Positions 1 to 5,295 of a DNA stretch of 6,801 bases are shown here, piece after piece. Each line of letters opens with the position of its first letter. The stretch's first letter is position 1. Source of the stretch: Acidobacteriota bacterium (lineage in GTDB: Bacteria; Acidobacteriota; Terriglobia; UBA7540); NCBI GenBank assembly GCA_021827245.1, contig JAKAWN010000369.1, positions 1-6,801 of the forward strand, read 5' to 3'. The notes below the pieces were generated by a model. That model saw only the letters and a program-made list of their open reading frames with translations, made no database searches and was not told where the DNA came from. A program made the position numbers and the translations under genes.

Positions 1-360
1 GCGCAGCCGCTCCGGTGCGATGAAAAGGAACTGCAACTTGCCGGCGAGGTAATCCTGGCAGGTCCGGCGCAGTTCCGCCCGAGGGCGATCGGAATGAATG
101 CGGTCGACCACAAAACCCCGCTCCCTGAGCTTGGCCACCTGGTCTTCCATCAAGGCGATCAAAGGGCTGATCACGAGGGTAATTCCCCCGCGCGCAATTC
201 CCGGCAGTTGGTAGCACAAGGACTTGCCGGACCCGGTCGGCATGACCAGCAGGACGTCCCGGCCTTCGATGACGGCACGGCAGACGGCTTCCTGATTCGG
301 CAGGAACGAGGAGTAGCCGAACGCGCTGTGAAGGACACTTTTCAGGTCGGCGCCGCGCAT
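1..360 (-). CDS. recQ: RecQ-family ATP-dependent DNA helicase, N-terminal part
   Basis: RecQ helicases unwind DNA 3'-5' during recombination and fork repair in the cytoplasm. The 120 visible residues (reading from 360 down to 1, no stop) carry the RecQ motif 0 (FGYSSFLPNQEAV, residues 14-26), Walker A (MPTGSGKS, 40-47), motif Ia (LVISPLIALMEDQV, 62-75) and a segment ending in FIAPERL (113-119). The DEAH box, RQC and HRDC domains would lie outside the window. I prefer the ATG at 358-360 because an AGGA lies 8 nt upstream and homology begins almost at once. In-frame ATGs at 469-471 and 496-498 would add a low-complexity T/A/Q-rich leader; the latter lies only 14 nt after the stop of the upstream TPR gene, so the two may form an operon. 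Family assignment is firm; the start is uncertain. Confidence 0.92.
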   Translation of the reverse strand, partial: MRGADLKSVLHSAFGYSSFLPNQEAVCRAVIEGRDVLLVMPTGSGKSLCYQLPGIARGGITLVISPLIALMEDQVAKLRERGFVVDRIHSDRPRAELRRTCQDYLAGKLQFLFIAPERLR

Positions 361-512
361 GGCAGCAATCCTGTGCGCATTGATCTGGGCGGCGTCTGTG
401 GGCTGGCTTCCGAGTGTCGTCGTCCCTGCGGCCAAAGTGGCTTGTGTTGTTTTTTTCGCCTTACCTTGCATTTCCCTTTGCGTAGTCCTTGACTCCATAC
501 CACAGCTCAACT

Positions 513-1230
513 TTAACGCTGCATCGATCTCGGTGGGCTCTTCCCGTCTTGGTTGAGATTCTGGGAAGCCAGTTGGAGGTAATAACGTGCCTTTGAGTTC
601 GAAGGATCGAGCGCGACGGCCTTCTTCAGCTCGGCGATGGCTTCGGGGTACTTTTTCTGAAGCCAAAATGTGGTTCCCAGGTGGATAAGCGCTGGACAAT
701 GAGGGCCCGCCCTTAATGGCGGCTTCAAATTCTGATTCCGCGCCTGTCAGGTTGCCATGATGGGCCAAGAGGAAGCCCCGTGCGTCATGAGCTTCCGCCT
801 TCGGGAGACGGAAACTAACCGCCCACTGATAAAACTGGGTAGCACCGTCTTCATCACCGCGGCGTTCGAGCGCTCGGGCCATGCTGTAATAGGCTTCCGC
901 GAAATCCGGCTTGAGGGCGATGGCTCTGCGGAATTCGATAACGGCATGGTCAACGTCCCCGCTTTCGAGGTATGCCAATCCGAGAGAATTGTGGACGGCG
1001 GGAGACTTGGGCAGGTATTCCAGCGCCCAGCGAAGTTGACGAATAGCCGTGGGCCAGTCGCGCTTCCTGAATGCCTCAAGACCTTGCTGGTAATGGGCCT
1101 GGCCCGCTCCAACGCCATGCGGAGTTTCGGCGCTCCAGCCTGCGATCCCGGTGAGGAGAACAGGCAAGGACACCCCCACAACCAAAACGGTCACTCGTCG
1201 TGAAGTTCCATGAGTCTTCCACTGATTCAA
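513..1230 (-). pseudogene. Exported TPR-repeat protein, frameshifted
   Basis: The reading frame starts best at a TTG (1228-1230) placed 7 nt after a strong AGGAG. It gives a basic N-terminus with an RR pair, a hydrophobic stretch (residues 13-31, VTVLVVGVSLPVLLTGIAG) and a possible signal-peptidase site after WSA (32-34). Five tetratricopeptide repeats of 34 residues follow, for example SPAVHNSLGLAYLESGD and YPEAIAELKKAVALDP. TPR domains are protein-binding scaffolds; the partner is unknown. The fifth repeat lies in a different frame: near 688-693 the frame must shift to reach the stop at 513-515. The 34-residue period is kept if two bases were lost, rather than one gained. Without the correction, the frame stays open straight into recQ. 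This may be a true mutation or a sequencing error. The intact product would be about 240 residues, probably periplasmic or envelope-anchored. Confidence 0.78.
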
Positions 1231-1578
1231 TCGAATTCTCCTCGCTGCCGAGAATAAGTAATGCTCGCCACCCACGGTACGGCGTTAACGCATGGCATGC
1301 AATTTGCGCTTTGGACACCAGTTTTGCCATCTGCTACGGATCATTGGAGTTCCCCGCTGGCGCGATTGGTCCGCTGGGAAGCATACACGATGTACACAAA
1401 TCTCCATTGGACCTCGCTGCGAACTGCGCAAAACACAACGTCACCCTTTTGCTTCGCTGATCAGGGCAATTCAGAGACAACCCTTCATGTAAAAACACAG
1501 ATCGCTTGGGCCTTTTCGCGCTTCGGCCCGTTCGACAGGATCCTATGGAAAATTAGCGGTCATCACTCACTGCCTGAC
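1231..1578. other. Intergenic region with no convincing gene
   Basis: This stretch lies between the divergent TPR gene and the antitoxin promoter. Open frames here are short, lack family signatures and have no good ribosome binding sites. It should hold the promoter of the TPR gene, but I see no clear -35/-10 pair on the minus strand. A weak stem-loop (GGGCC at 1508-1512 pairing with GGCCC at 1525-1529, 12-nt loop) is present without a following T-run. Confidence 0.5.
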
Positions 1579-1607
1579 TTGAGGCGACTCCGCGTAGCAC
1601 GTATAAT
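1579..1607 (+). promoter_or_regulatory. Sigma-70-type promoter of the antitoxin gene
   Basis: A TTGAGG -35 hexamer (1579-1584) and a perfect TATAAT -10 (1602-1607) are separated by exactly 17 bp. The expected start of transcription falls just before or at the palindrome at 1614-1629 and about 35 nt before the antitoxin ATG. Confidence 0.82.
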
Positions 1608-1613
1608 GATGCT

Positions 1614-1629
1614 GCACATATATATGTGC
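1614..1629. promoter_or_regulatory. Palindromic operator for RHH antitoxin autoregulation
   Basis: GCACATATATATGTGC is a perfect 16-bp palindrome immediately downstream of the -10 box, where a bound repressor would block RNA polymerase. Ribbon-helix-helix antitoxins generally repress their own operon by binding such palindromes, so this is the likely operator. The binding itself is inferred. Confidence 0.68.
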
Positions 1630-1648
1630 TCTTCAACGGGAGTTTATT

Positions 1649-1882
1649 ATGAAAGCAAACATCACCCTCAAGGTCGACACTGAACTGCTCCGCGAGGCGC
1701 GCGTCCTAGCGGCTGAGGAGGGTCGCTCTGTCAGTGCCTTGTTGACCGACCGGCTTGAAGAGATGATCCGTGAGCGGAAGGGATTCGATAAAGCTCGTCG
1801 GAGGGCGCTCGCTCGGCTCCGCGAGGGTCTCGACCTCCACTGGACACCTCCCAGCACGAGAGACGAGCTCCATGAGCGATAA
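1649..1882 (+). CDS. VapB-like ribbon-helix-helix antitoxin
   Basis: This intact 77-residue protein starts at ATG 1649 behind a GGGAG (1638-1642). Residues 4-37 (ITLKVDTELL followed by two helices through RSVSALLTDRLEEMIRE) have the pattern of an RHH/CopG-type DNA-binding domain. The C-terminal tail (RLREGLDLHWTPP to DELHER) is the type that wraps the cognate PIN toxin. It overlaps the toxin start by 11 bp (ATG at 1872, stop TAA at 1880-1882), the usual coupling in vapBC operons. The toxin has been destroyed, so this is now an orphan antitoxin with an intact promoter and operator. It could still repress its own promoter or neutralise a related toxin elsewhere. The family name VapB is inferred from the PIN partner. 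Confidence 0.85.
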   Translation: MKANITLKVDTELLREARVLAAEEGRSVSALLTDRLEEMIRERKGFDKARRRALARLREGLDLHWTPPSTRDELHER

Positions 1883-1952
1883 ATACTTCGTCGACACGAA
1901 CATCCTCATGTACGCGATCACCCTTGGGGCTCGCGCAAGGAAGGGCCGTTGA
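1872..1952 (+). pseudogene. VapC-like PIN-domain ribonuclease toxin, truncated after ~15 residues
   Basis: The frame beginning at ATG 1872 encodes MSDKYFVDTNILMYA, the signature first strand of a PIN domain with the first catalytic aspartate (D8 in VDTNIL). VapC toxins are Mg2+-dependent endoribonucleases, often acting on tRNA, of roughly 130 residues with three to four acidic catalytic residues. Here the sequence leaves the PIN family at about 1910-1920 and continues as antisense istB sequence, ending at TGA 1950-1952 after 26 codons. All later catalytic residues are gone, so the toxin is dead. The C-terminal rest is not found elsewhere in the window, which argues against a simple insertion. 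Confidence 0.8.
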
Positions 1953-2169
1953 TGCGGATGGTTTGGCACTGCTGTCGCAGGCGGCTGGGCAGCGCCTCGG
2001 TCAGTTCTTTGTTGCCGAGCAAGCGCGCCCATTGGTCGTAGTCAAGATTCGCTGTAATGAGCGTGGCCTTGCGCCGGTAGCGCTCTTCCATGAGTTTGAA
2101 AAAGATGTTTGTCTGTTCGGTGCGCAGATTGAGGTACCCGACCTCGTCAATAAATGTGTCGCGACACAT
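1918..2169 (-). pseudogene. IS21-family helper ATPase IstB, C-terminal fragment A
   Basis: Reading from about 2166 down to the TGA at 1918-1920 gives the second half of an IstB AAA+ ATPase: Walker B (TFIDEVGYL), the helix FFKLMEERY, a sensor-1 strand (TLITANLDYDQW) and the end CQTIRINGPSLREPQG. IstB assists the IstA transposase in target capture. The N-terminal half, including Walker A, is missing: the gene stops at the palindromic junction near 2161. The stop codon abuts vapC sequence directly, so no terminal inverted repeat of an IS is visible at this end. The C-terminal motif (IRINGPSLR) belongs to a different IstB subgroup from the istB at the right edge of the window. It cannot be functional. 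Confidence 0.82.
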
Positions 2170-2177
2170 TTATCGAC
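2146..2177. repeat. Palindromic junction between two istB fragments
   Basis: Two 16-bp arms (2146-2161 and 2162-2177) are inverted repeats with a single mismatch; the central 24 bp (2150-2173) are a perfect palindrome centred on TCGCGA. Each arm encodes the same Walker B segment (DTFIDE) of an istB, one on each strand. Beyond the arms, resemblance continues only at the protein level (DEVGYL versus DEIGYL). Confidence 0.9.
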
Positions 2178-2243
2178 GAAATTGGCTACCTCACCTATGA
2201 CTCGCACGCCGCCGACCTGCTGTTTAAAATCGTCAACCATCGC
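2154..2243 (+). pseudogene. IS21-family helper ATPase IstB, internal fragment B
   Basis: On the plus strand the codons after the palindrome read DTFIDEIGYLTYDSHAADLLF then KIVNHR, the Walker B region and following helix of an IstB. The YDSHAADLLFKIVNHR pattern marks a subgroup distinct from fragment A. The expected continuation (Y-x-x-x-S followed by the sensor-1 TTN) is absent; after 2243 the sequence is unrelated. Both the N- and C-terminal parts are lost, leaving under 30 recognisable residues. A 46-bp stretch of unknown origin (2244-2289), including a short CCGGC/GCCGG stem, separates it from the FMN reductase remnant. Confidence 0.72.
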
Positions 2244-2289
2244 CCGGCCGCCACAGCCGGCCTCTGTTCAAATTTCTACGTTTTCAAAC

Positions 2290-2568
2290 GCGCGCGAATG
2301 GAACAACAAGGTGGCCGGCTTTGTTGCCTATGGCGGCTCGGGCGGCGTGCGCGCCGTCGAGAACCTGCGCCTGGTGATGGCCGAGATGCAGGTGGCCACG
2401 GTGCGCGCCCGGGTGGGGCTCTCGGTCCGGACAGACTGGGAAGCCTTTACGACCTTCAAACCGAATCTCCAGCACGAGTCATCGCTCAACACGATGCTGG
2501 ATCAAGTGGTCGCCTGGGGCGAGGCATTGAAAACGGTGCGGGAGGGCACCCTGCCTGTGGCTGTTTGA
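2290..2568 (+). pseudogene. NAD(P)H-dependent FMN reductase, C-terminal half only
   Basis: From about 2293 the frame reads REWNNKVAGFVAYGGSGG, then AVENLRLVMAEMQVATVRARVGLS, a FKPNLQHES segment and LDQVVAWGEALKTVR, ending at TGA 2566-2568. This is the C-terminal half of a flavodoxin-fold NADPH-dependent FMN reductase (FMN_red family, usually 180-200 residues). The intact enzyme reduces free or bound flavin with NAD(P)H in the cytoplasm. The YGG(S/A)GG loop and the final helix are intact, but the N-terminal FMN phosphate-binding loop and the first three strands are missing, cut off at the istB debris. There is no start codon with a ribosome binding site for this part. It is most likely the surviving tail of a chromosomal or plasmid cargo gene after an IS-mediated deletion. 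Confidence 0.82.
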
Positions 2569-2742
2569 ACTGAGCGCGAATGGATCCACCCCCGTCCACA
2601 CCCGATTGATAAGCGGGACGCGCTAACGATTACGGTTGAAAGGGAGAACCTTTTAGACGAAACAATGTAAACATTCTCGATAGATGCACCGGAGCTACCC
2701 GCCGATGTAATATGGCCCTCGGACTTAAAAGTCAACTCCTTC
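2569..2742. other. Spacer between convergent FMN reductase remnant and mazF
   Basis: No gene is visible. A small stem (AAAGG 2639-2643 and CCTTT 2649-2653, GAGAA loop, then T) may be a weak terminator for the plus-strand remnant. No strong terminator for mazF is visible on the minus strand. Confidence 0.35.
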
Positions 2743-3084
2743 TCAATACCCTAACAGCGGAGCGAGCCGATTAAGGACATCTTCTAGAACTTGGCTGGAA
2801 ATCTGGCCGGCAGATTCAGCCCGTCTCGCCCGCCAATCCACGCTCTTCACATGGTCTGCCAGAATGACGCCCCTCACCGGCAAACCCGGAGGCACTTCAA
2901 CCTCAAAGGGGTAGCCTTTTACGTGGCTGGTAATCGGGCATACCAAAGCTAGACCGCTTCTTCGGTTGTATTGTTCCGGAGACAGAACTACGGCAGGCCT
3001 CCGCCCAGCCTCCTCCCGTCCCGCCTGGGGATTAAAGGTGAGCCAGACCAAATCACCTGCGTCGGGTGCCCATTCTCGCGTCAC
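2743..3084 (-). CDS. mazF: MazF/ChpB-type endoribonuclease toxin
   Basis: MazF cleaves mRNA at short sequence-specific sites when freed from MazE. The protein (113 residues from GTG 3082-3084) matches E. coli MazF/ChpB along its length: GDLVWLTFNPQAGREEAGRRPAVVLSP at the N-terminus, CPITSHVKGYPFEV in the middle, and LADHVKSVDWRAR near the end. Counting from a TTG one codon upstream, the catalytic arginine and threonine of E. coli MazF (R29, T52) correspond to R30 and T53, and the loop glutamate (E24) to E25. GTG is preferred as start because AAGGAG lies 5 nt before it; the TTG at 3085-3087 would be only 2 nt away. The start overlaps the mazE stop (TGA 3081-3083), giving translational coupling. 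All expected residues are present, so it should be active. Confidence 0.93.
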   Translation of the reverse strand: MTREWAPDAGDLVWLTFNPQAGREEAGRRPAVVLSPEQYNRRSGLALVCPITSHVKGYPFEVEVPPGLPVRGVILADHVKSVDWRARRAESAGQISSQVLEDVLNRLAPLLGY

Positions 3085-3326
3085 CAAATCTCCTTACCCA
3101 GTGGTTCACCCCAGTCGGTTTCTTCGTGCCTGTTCTTGGGAGTGATGCCCGAAACAAGTTTGCTCAGCTGATACTTCCGACGGATAGCCTTAATCACCAG
3201 GCTTCCCTCGCGGTCGACGGTCACCTGAACCGATTCTCCCTCCCGTAACTGGGCATCCTCGGCCACCGCTTTGGGGATGCGCACGGCCAAACTGTTACCC
3301 CACTTTGCGAGCTGTGTGGTTGGCAT
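3081..3326 (-). CDS. mazE: MazE antitoxin
   Basis: MazE is an 81-residue AbrB-like swapped-hairpin antitoxin that binds DNA with its N-terminus and MazF with its C-terminus. KWGNSLAVRIPKAV (residues 8-21) is the conserved DNA-binding hairpin. The tail ITPKNRHEETDWGEPLGKEIW closely matches the MazF-binding tail of E. coli MazE. The ATG at 3324-3326 follows a purine-rich GGGAGAGAAGG. The gene is the first of the mazEF operon and has its own promoter at 3356-3384. It lies directly downstream of the repA remnant on the same strand, whose open frame overlaps its first 32 bp. Confidence 0.95.
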   Translation of the reverse strand: MPTTQLAKWGNSLAVRIPKAVAEDAQLREGESVQVTVDREGSLVIKAIRRKYQLSKLVSGITPKNRHEETDWGEPLGKEIW

Positions 3327-3342
3327 CCTTCTCTCCCTTCAC

Positions 3343-3366
3343 TGTATCTACAATGAATATACAATG
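3343..3366. promoter_or_regulatory. Candidate MazE/MazEF operator repeats
   Basis: TACAATG occurs twice (3349-3355 and 3360-3366), exactly 11 bp apart, about one helical turn. An inverted pair TGTAT (3343-3347) and ATACA (3359-3363) spans the same site. These repeats cover the -10 box and start region, where MazE and the MazEF complex would repress. Binding is inferred from position. Confidence 0.5.
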
Positions 3367-3384
3367 GAGGCGTACCTCGGTCAA
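3356..3384 (-). promoter_or_regulatory. mazEF promoter
   Basis: On the minus strand TTGACC (3379-3384) and TATATT (3356-3361) are 17 bp apart, close to the sigma-70 consensus. The transcription start would fall near 3349, leaving a leader of about 20-25 nt before the mazE ATG. Confidence 0.72.
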
Positions 3385-3435
3385 ACAGCAACCAAGGCTT
3401 GGACCTTTGCCCGACCTCCCAACGGGATGGAGTGC

Positions 3436-4170
3436 CGGTGATGGTTTGGAAGAGAAGATAATCAGGCTCTGCCCATCGGCGGATATCTTGGCAGGACACT
3501 GTGGCCAATAGGCCCGAATCACCCGAAGCCACTGATTGATCTTGCGGCGAAGGAATCTGTCCTCGGGATGGATTCGGCAACCAAGCTGCTCTCTCAAGCC
3601 ACCGGCTGCGAATAGAGGAATGGAGGTCTTCACTCCCTTCAGCCCCCAACTCTTCCACGCAAGCCAAACGTAGAAATCCAGAACGTCAGGTGAATTTGCC
3701 AGCGCTATGACAACTTCCTTCTCCATTGGGACATAGTGCTGGCCAATCTCGTTGTAGAATTCTTCGCTGAGAGTGATCAAATGCTCACCGGCTGAGCTTG
3801 AACAACGTTTACTGCCTTTCGTGAACCAGAAGTGAACGTGATCGAAGAAATGGAACCCCGGCCCAGTCGAGCAGATGACCTCCGGCTGGGTGCTCTTTCG
3901 TGCTGAAGAAGATAGTTGCAGCAAAGATTCGTTGAAAACCTTGCGCGATCCGACGCTAATGTCGGCCATCCTTCCGAAGCCGAAAGAAGTCCAGAATCTG
4001 GGCGGCGCTGTCGAAATGGACTGTGCCGTTCTTTTGCCGCAGGGCGAGGGTAGCAACGCAAATGGGAATGAGTCTATCCTGCCCAAAGGCAAACCGAAGT
4101 CAGGATGCCCCACGATTTGAAGTGAGAATTTCCCGGTCCGGCGTTTGTAAACAAGCTGATCTTTTGGAGC
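3436..4170 (-). pseudogene. Plasmid replication initiator, RepA_C family, decayed
   Basis: RepA_C proteins start replication of several broad-range plasmids by binding the origin. Three blocks in order resemble this family. The first is DQLVYKRRTGKFSLQIVGHPDFGLPLG (4161-4081). After a frameshift near 4082, a block reads QDRLIPICVATLALRQKNG, then HFDSAAQILDFFRLRKDGRH, stop, RRIAQGFQRIFAATIFF. After a return shift near 3890-3900, a long block includes ITLSEEFYNEIGQHYVPM, a DFYVWLAWKSW motif, FLRRKINQWLRVIRAYWP and ISADGQSLIIFSSKP. TAG 3956-3958 sits where the family usually has tyrosine. Two compensating frameshifts plus an internal stop make this a pseudogene. The last frame stays open to 3295, through the mazEF promoter, so the original stop has probably been lost. 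The true start is not identifiable; a TTG at 4311 and an ATG at 4269 are in frame but lack ribosome binding sites. Confidence 0.75.
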
Positions 4171-4383
4171 GGACGTAACCCGAGATGCCGCAGCTTGCCT
4201 TCGGTGGCGGCCAGCCCGCCGCAAATCTCGCGTAGCGACCCCACCGGTTGGGGAACAATAGGGGAACATCGAGGAGGCTAAAATGGCCCAATAGAGCCCA
4301 CACCATCCCAAGATGCGACCTGCCTAACCCCTTGTACCACAACGTATTACGCTGATTTCAAAGCTCTTTGAATGTCGGCTAAG

Positions 4384-4433
4384 CAGCCCTGAAAAGGCTG
4401 GCGTCGGCGGTTCAACTCCGTCCCGCGGCACCA
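4384..4433 (+). tRNA. 3' part of a tRNA-Phe gene: attachment-site remnant
   Basis: The sequence contains an anticodon arm CAGCC-CTGAAAA-GGCTG (4384-4400) with anticodon GAA (Phe), a variable region, a T-arm GGCGG-TTCAACT-CCGTC (4406-4422), the 3' acceptor strand CCGCGGC (4423-4429), discriminator A and an encoded CCA (4431-4433). The matching 5' acceptor strand (GCCGCGG) and a proper D-arm are missing upstream, so this is not a functional tRNA. A 3' tRNA half beside a tyrosine recombinase gene is the standard signature of an att site of an integrative element, whose core commonly runs from the anticodon loop to the 3' end. Confidence 0.88.
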
Positions 4434-4468
4434 TCTTTTCAAGCACTTAGCCTTGCTCCTTCCGCGCT

Positions 4469-4488
4469 TTTGCTACCATTTGCTACCA
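4469..4488. repeat. Tandem 10-bp repeat next to integrase and att site
   Basis: The unit TTTGCTACCA occurs twice with no spacer, between the tRNA-Phe remnant and the integrase stop codon. Short direct repeats beside an att core are often arm-type binding sites for the integrase. The role is inferred from position; the repeat itself is exact. Confidence 0.6.
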
Positions 4489-4490
4489 AT

Positions 4491-5294
4491 TCAGTTTGCG
4501 AATTGGGACAAAGCGCTCAAACGTTCCACGACTCGCTTCTGAGATTCAGGAACAAATTGTTGGTAAATGTCGAGGGTCGTGCTGGCCCTCGAATGCCTCA
4601 TTTGCGCTTGCGCGTCCTTCACGTCAGCGCCGGCCATCTTTAACCAGGTCGCGTGTGAGGTACGCAAGCACCGCCAGTTGAGCCACGGCATCCCCAGCAC
4701 CCTTCCGGCAGGCTTGAGGAACCTGGCCAGGATGTTGTTGTCGCGGAGCGGCTTCCCGCTTCGCACAGACTGGAAAACCAAATCCTCCGGCTCGTCTGAT
4801 TTAACGACTTTGTATTTGCGGATCGCCCGGCCCGCCTTAACTTGAACATTCAATTCCTTGAGTCGGTGGATTCTTTCGATTACACGATGATTGACTCCGA
4901 TCGTAGCGTTCGAGGCTATGCTTTTCGGAGAACCCCAGTCGCCACGACAAAATCGCTCATCAACCGTGATTGAATCGGAGTGGATGTCGTTCCAGCGTAA
5001 CCCCGCCAACTCGCTTACGCGAAGTCCTGTGTACGTCACCACATAAACCATCGTGGCGTATGGTTCAGGAATCAGTGCAACGAGTTTGTCGAACTGGCTC
5101 GGTGAAACGAACGGTTTGGATTTGCGGCGACCACTTCTTTCGGGCGGCAGGCGTACGCCTTCAATAGGATTCTTAACCAGCAACCCGTATTGCATCGCCG
5201 ACGCGAGAATGCTCGAAAGCACGTCCCGAATTTTGTCCTTCGATTCGTGCGCGAGTTTCGTAGTCGCCATTGCCGAAAAATACCGCTGAAGCGC
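4491..5294 (-). pseudogene. Tyrosine recombinase (integrase) with 5' end lost
   Basis: Tyrosine recombinases integrate and excise mobile elements by strand exchange through a 3'-phosphotyrosine. Integrase sequence runs from about 5294 to the stop at 4491-4493, roughly 267 residues: the end of the core-binding domain (KDKIRDVLSSILASAMQYGL, NPIEGVRLP), then the catalytic domain with box I arginine (TGLRVSELAGLRW), a beta-hairpin lysine candidate (GSPKSIASN), box II (RCLRTSHATWL), the MRHSRAS histidine, and the tyrosine in TTLDIYQQF. Box II usually reads HxxR; here the first position is arginine, a change seen in some families but possibly weakening activity. The N-terminal arm-binding domain and the start codon are replaced at 5292-5297 by istA sequence. 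The gene points at the tRNA-Phe remnant, as integrases of tRNA-targeting elements do. A 289-codon frame beginning at 5360 exists only because antisense istA happens to be open. Confidence 0.88.
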
Positions 5295-5295
5295 G

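Noticed and set aside
757..1203. Open frames on both strands across 750-1200 in other phases
   Set aside because: The minus frame with four regular TPR repeats explains this DNA; the others are shadows.
1505..1530. A possible terminator or small RNA at the GGGCC/GGCCC stem
   Set aside because: The 5-bp stem has a 12-nt loop and no T-run; it is expected by chance in a sequence of this composition.
1261..1683. A 140-codon plus-strand frame in the gap before the antitoxin
   Set aside because: There is no ribosome binding site or family signature, it reads through a strong promoter and operator, and it overlaps the antitoxin start.
1924..2568. A 214-codon plus-strand frame that looks like one protein
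   Set aside because: It is a composite: antisense istB, a short istB fragment in another frame, then the FMN reductase tail. Only the part from about 2290 has coding character in this frame.
4312..4383. A complete tRNA-Phe gene
   Set aside because: The 5' acceptor strand GCCGCGG and a D-arm that pairs correctly are not present upstream of the anticodon arm.
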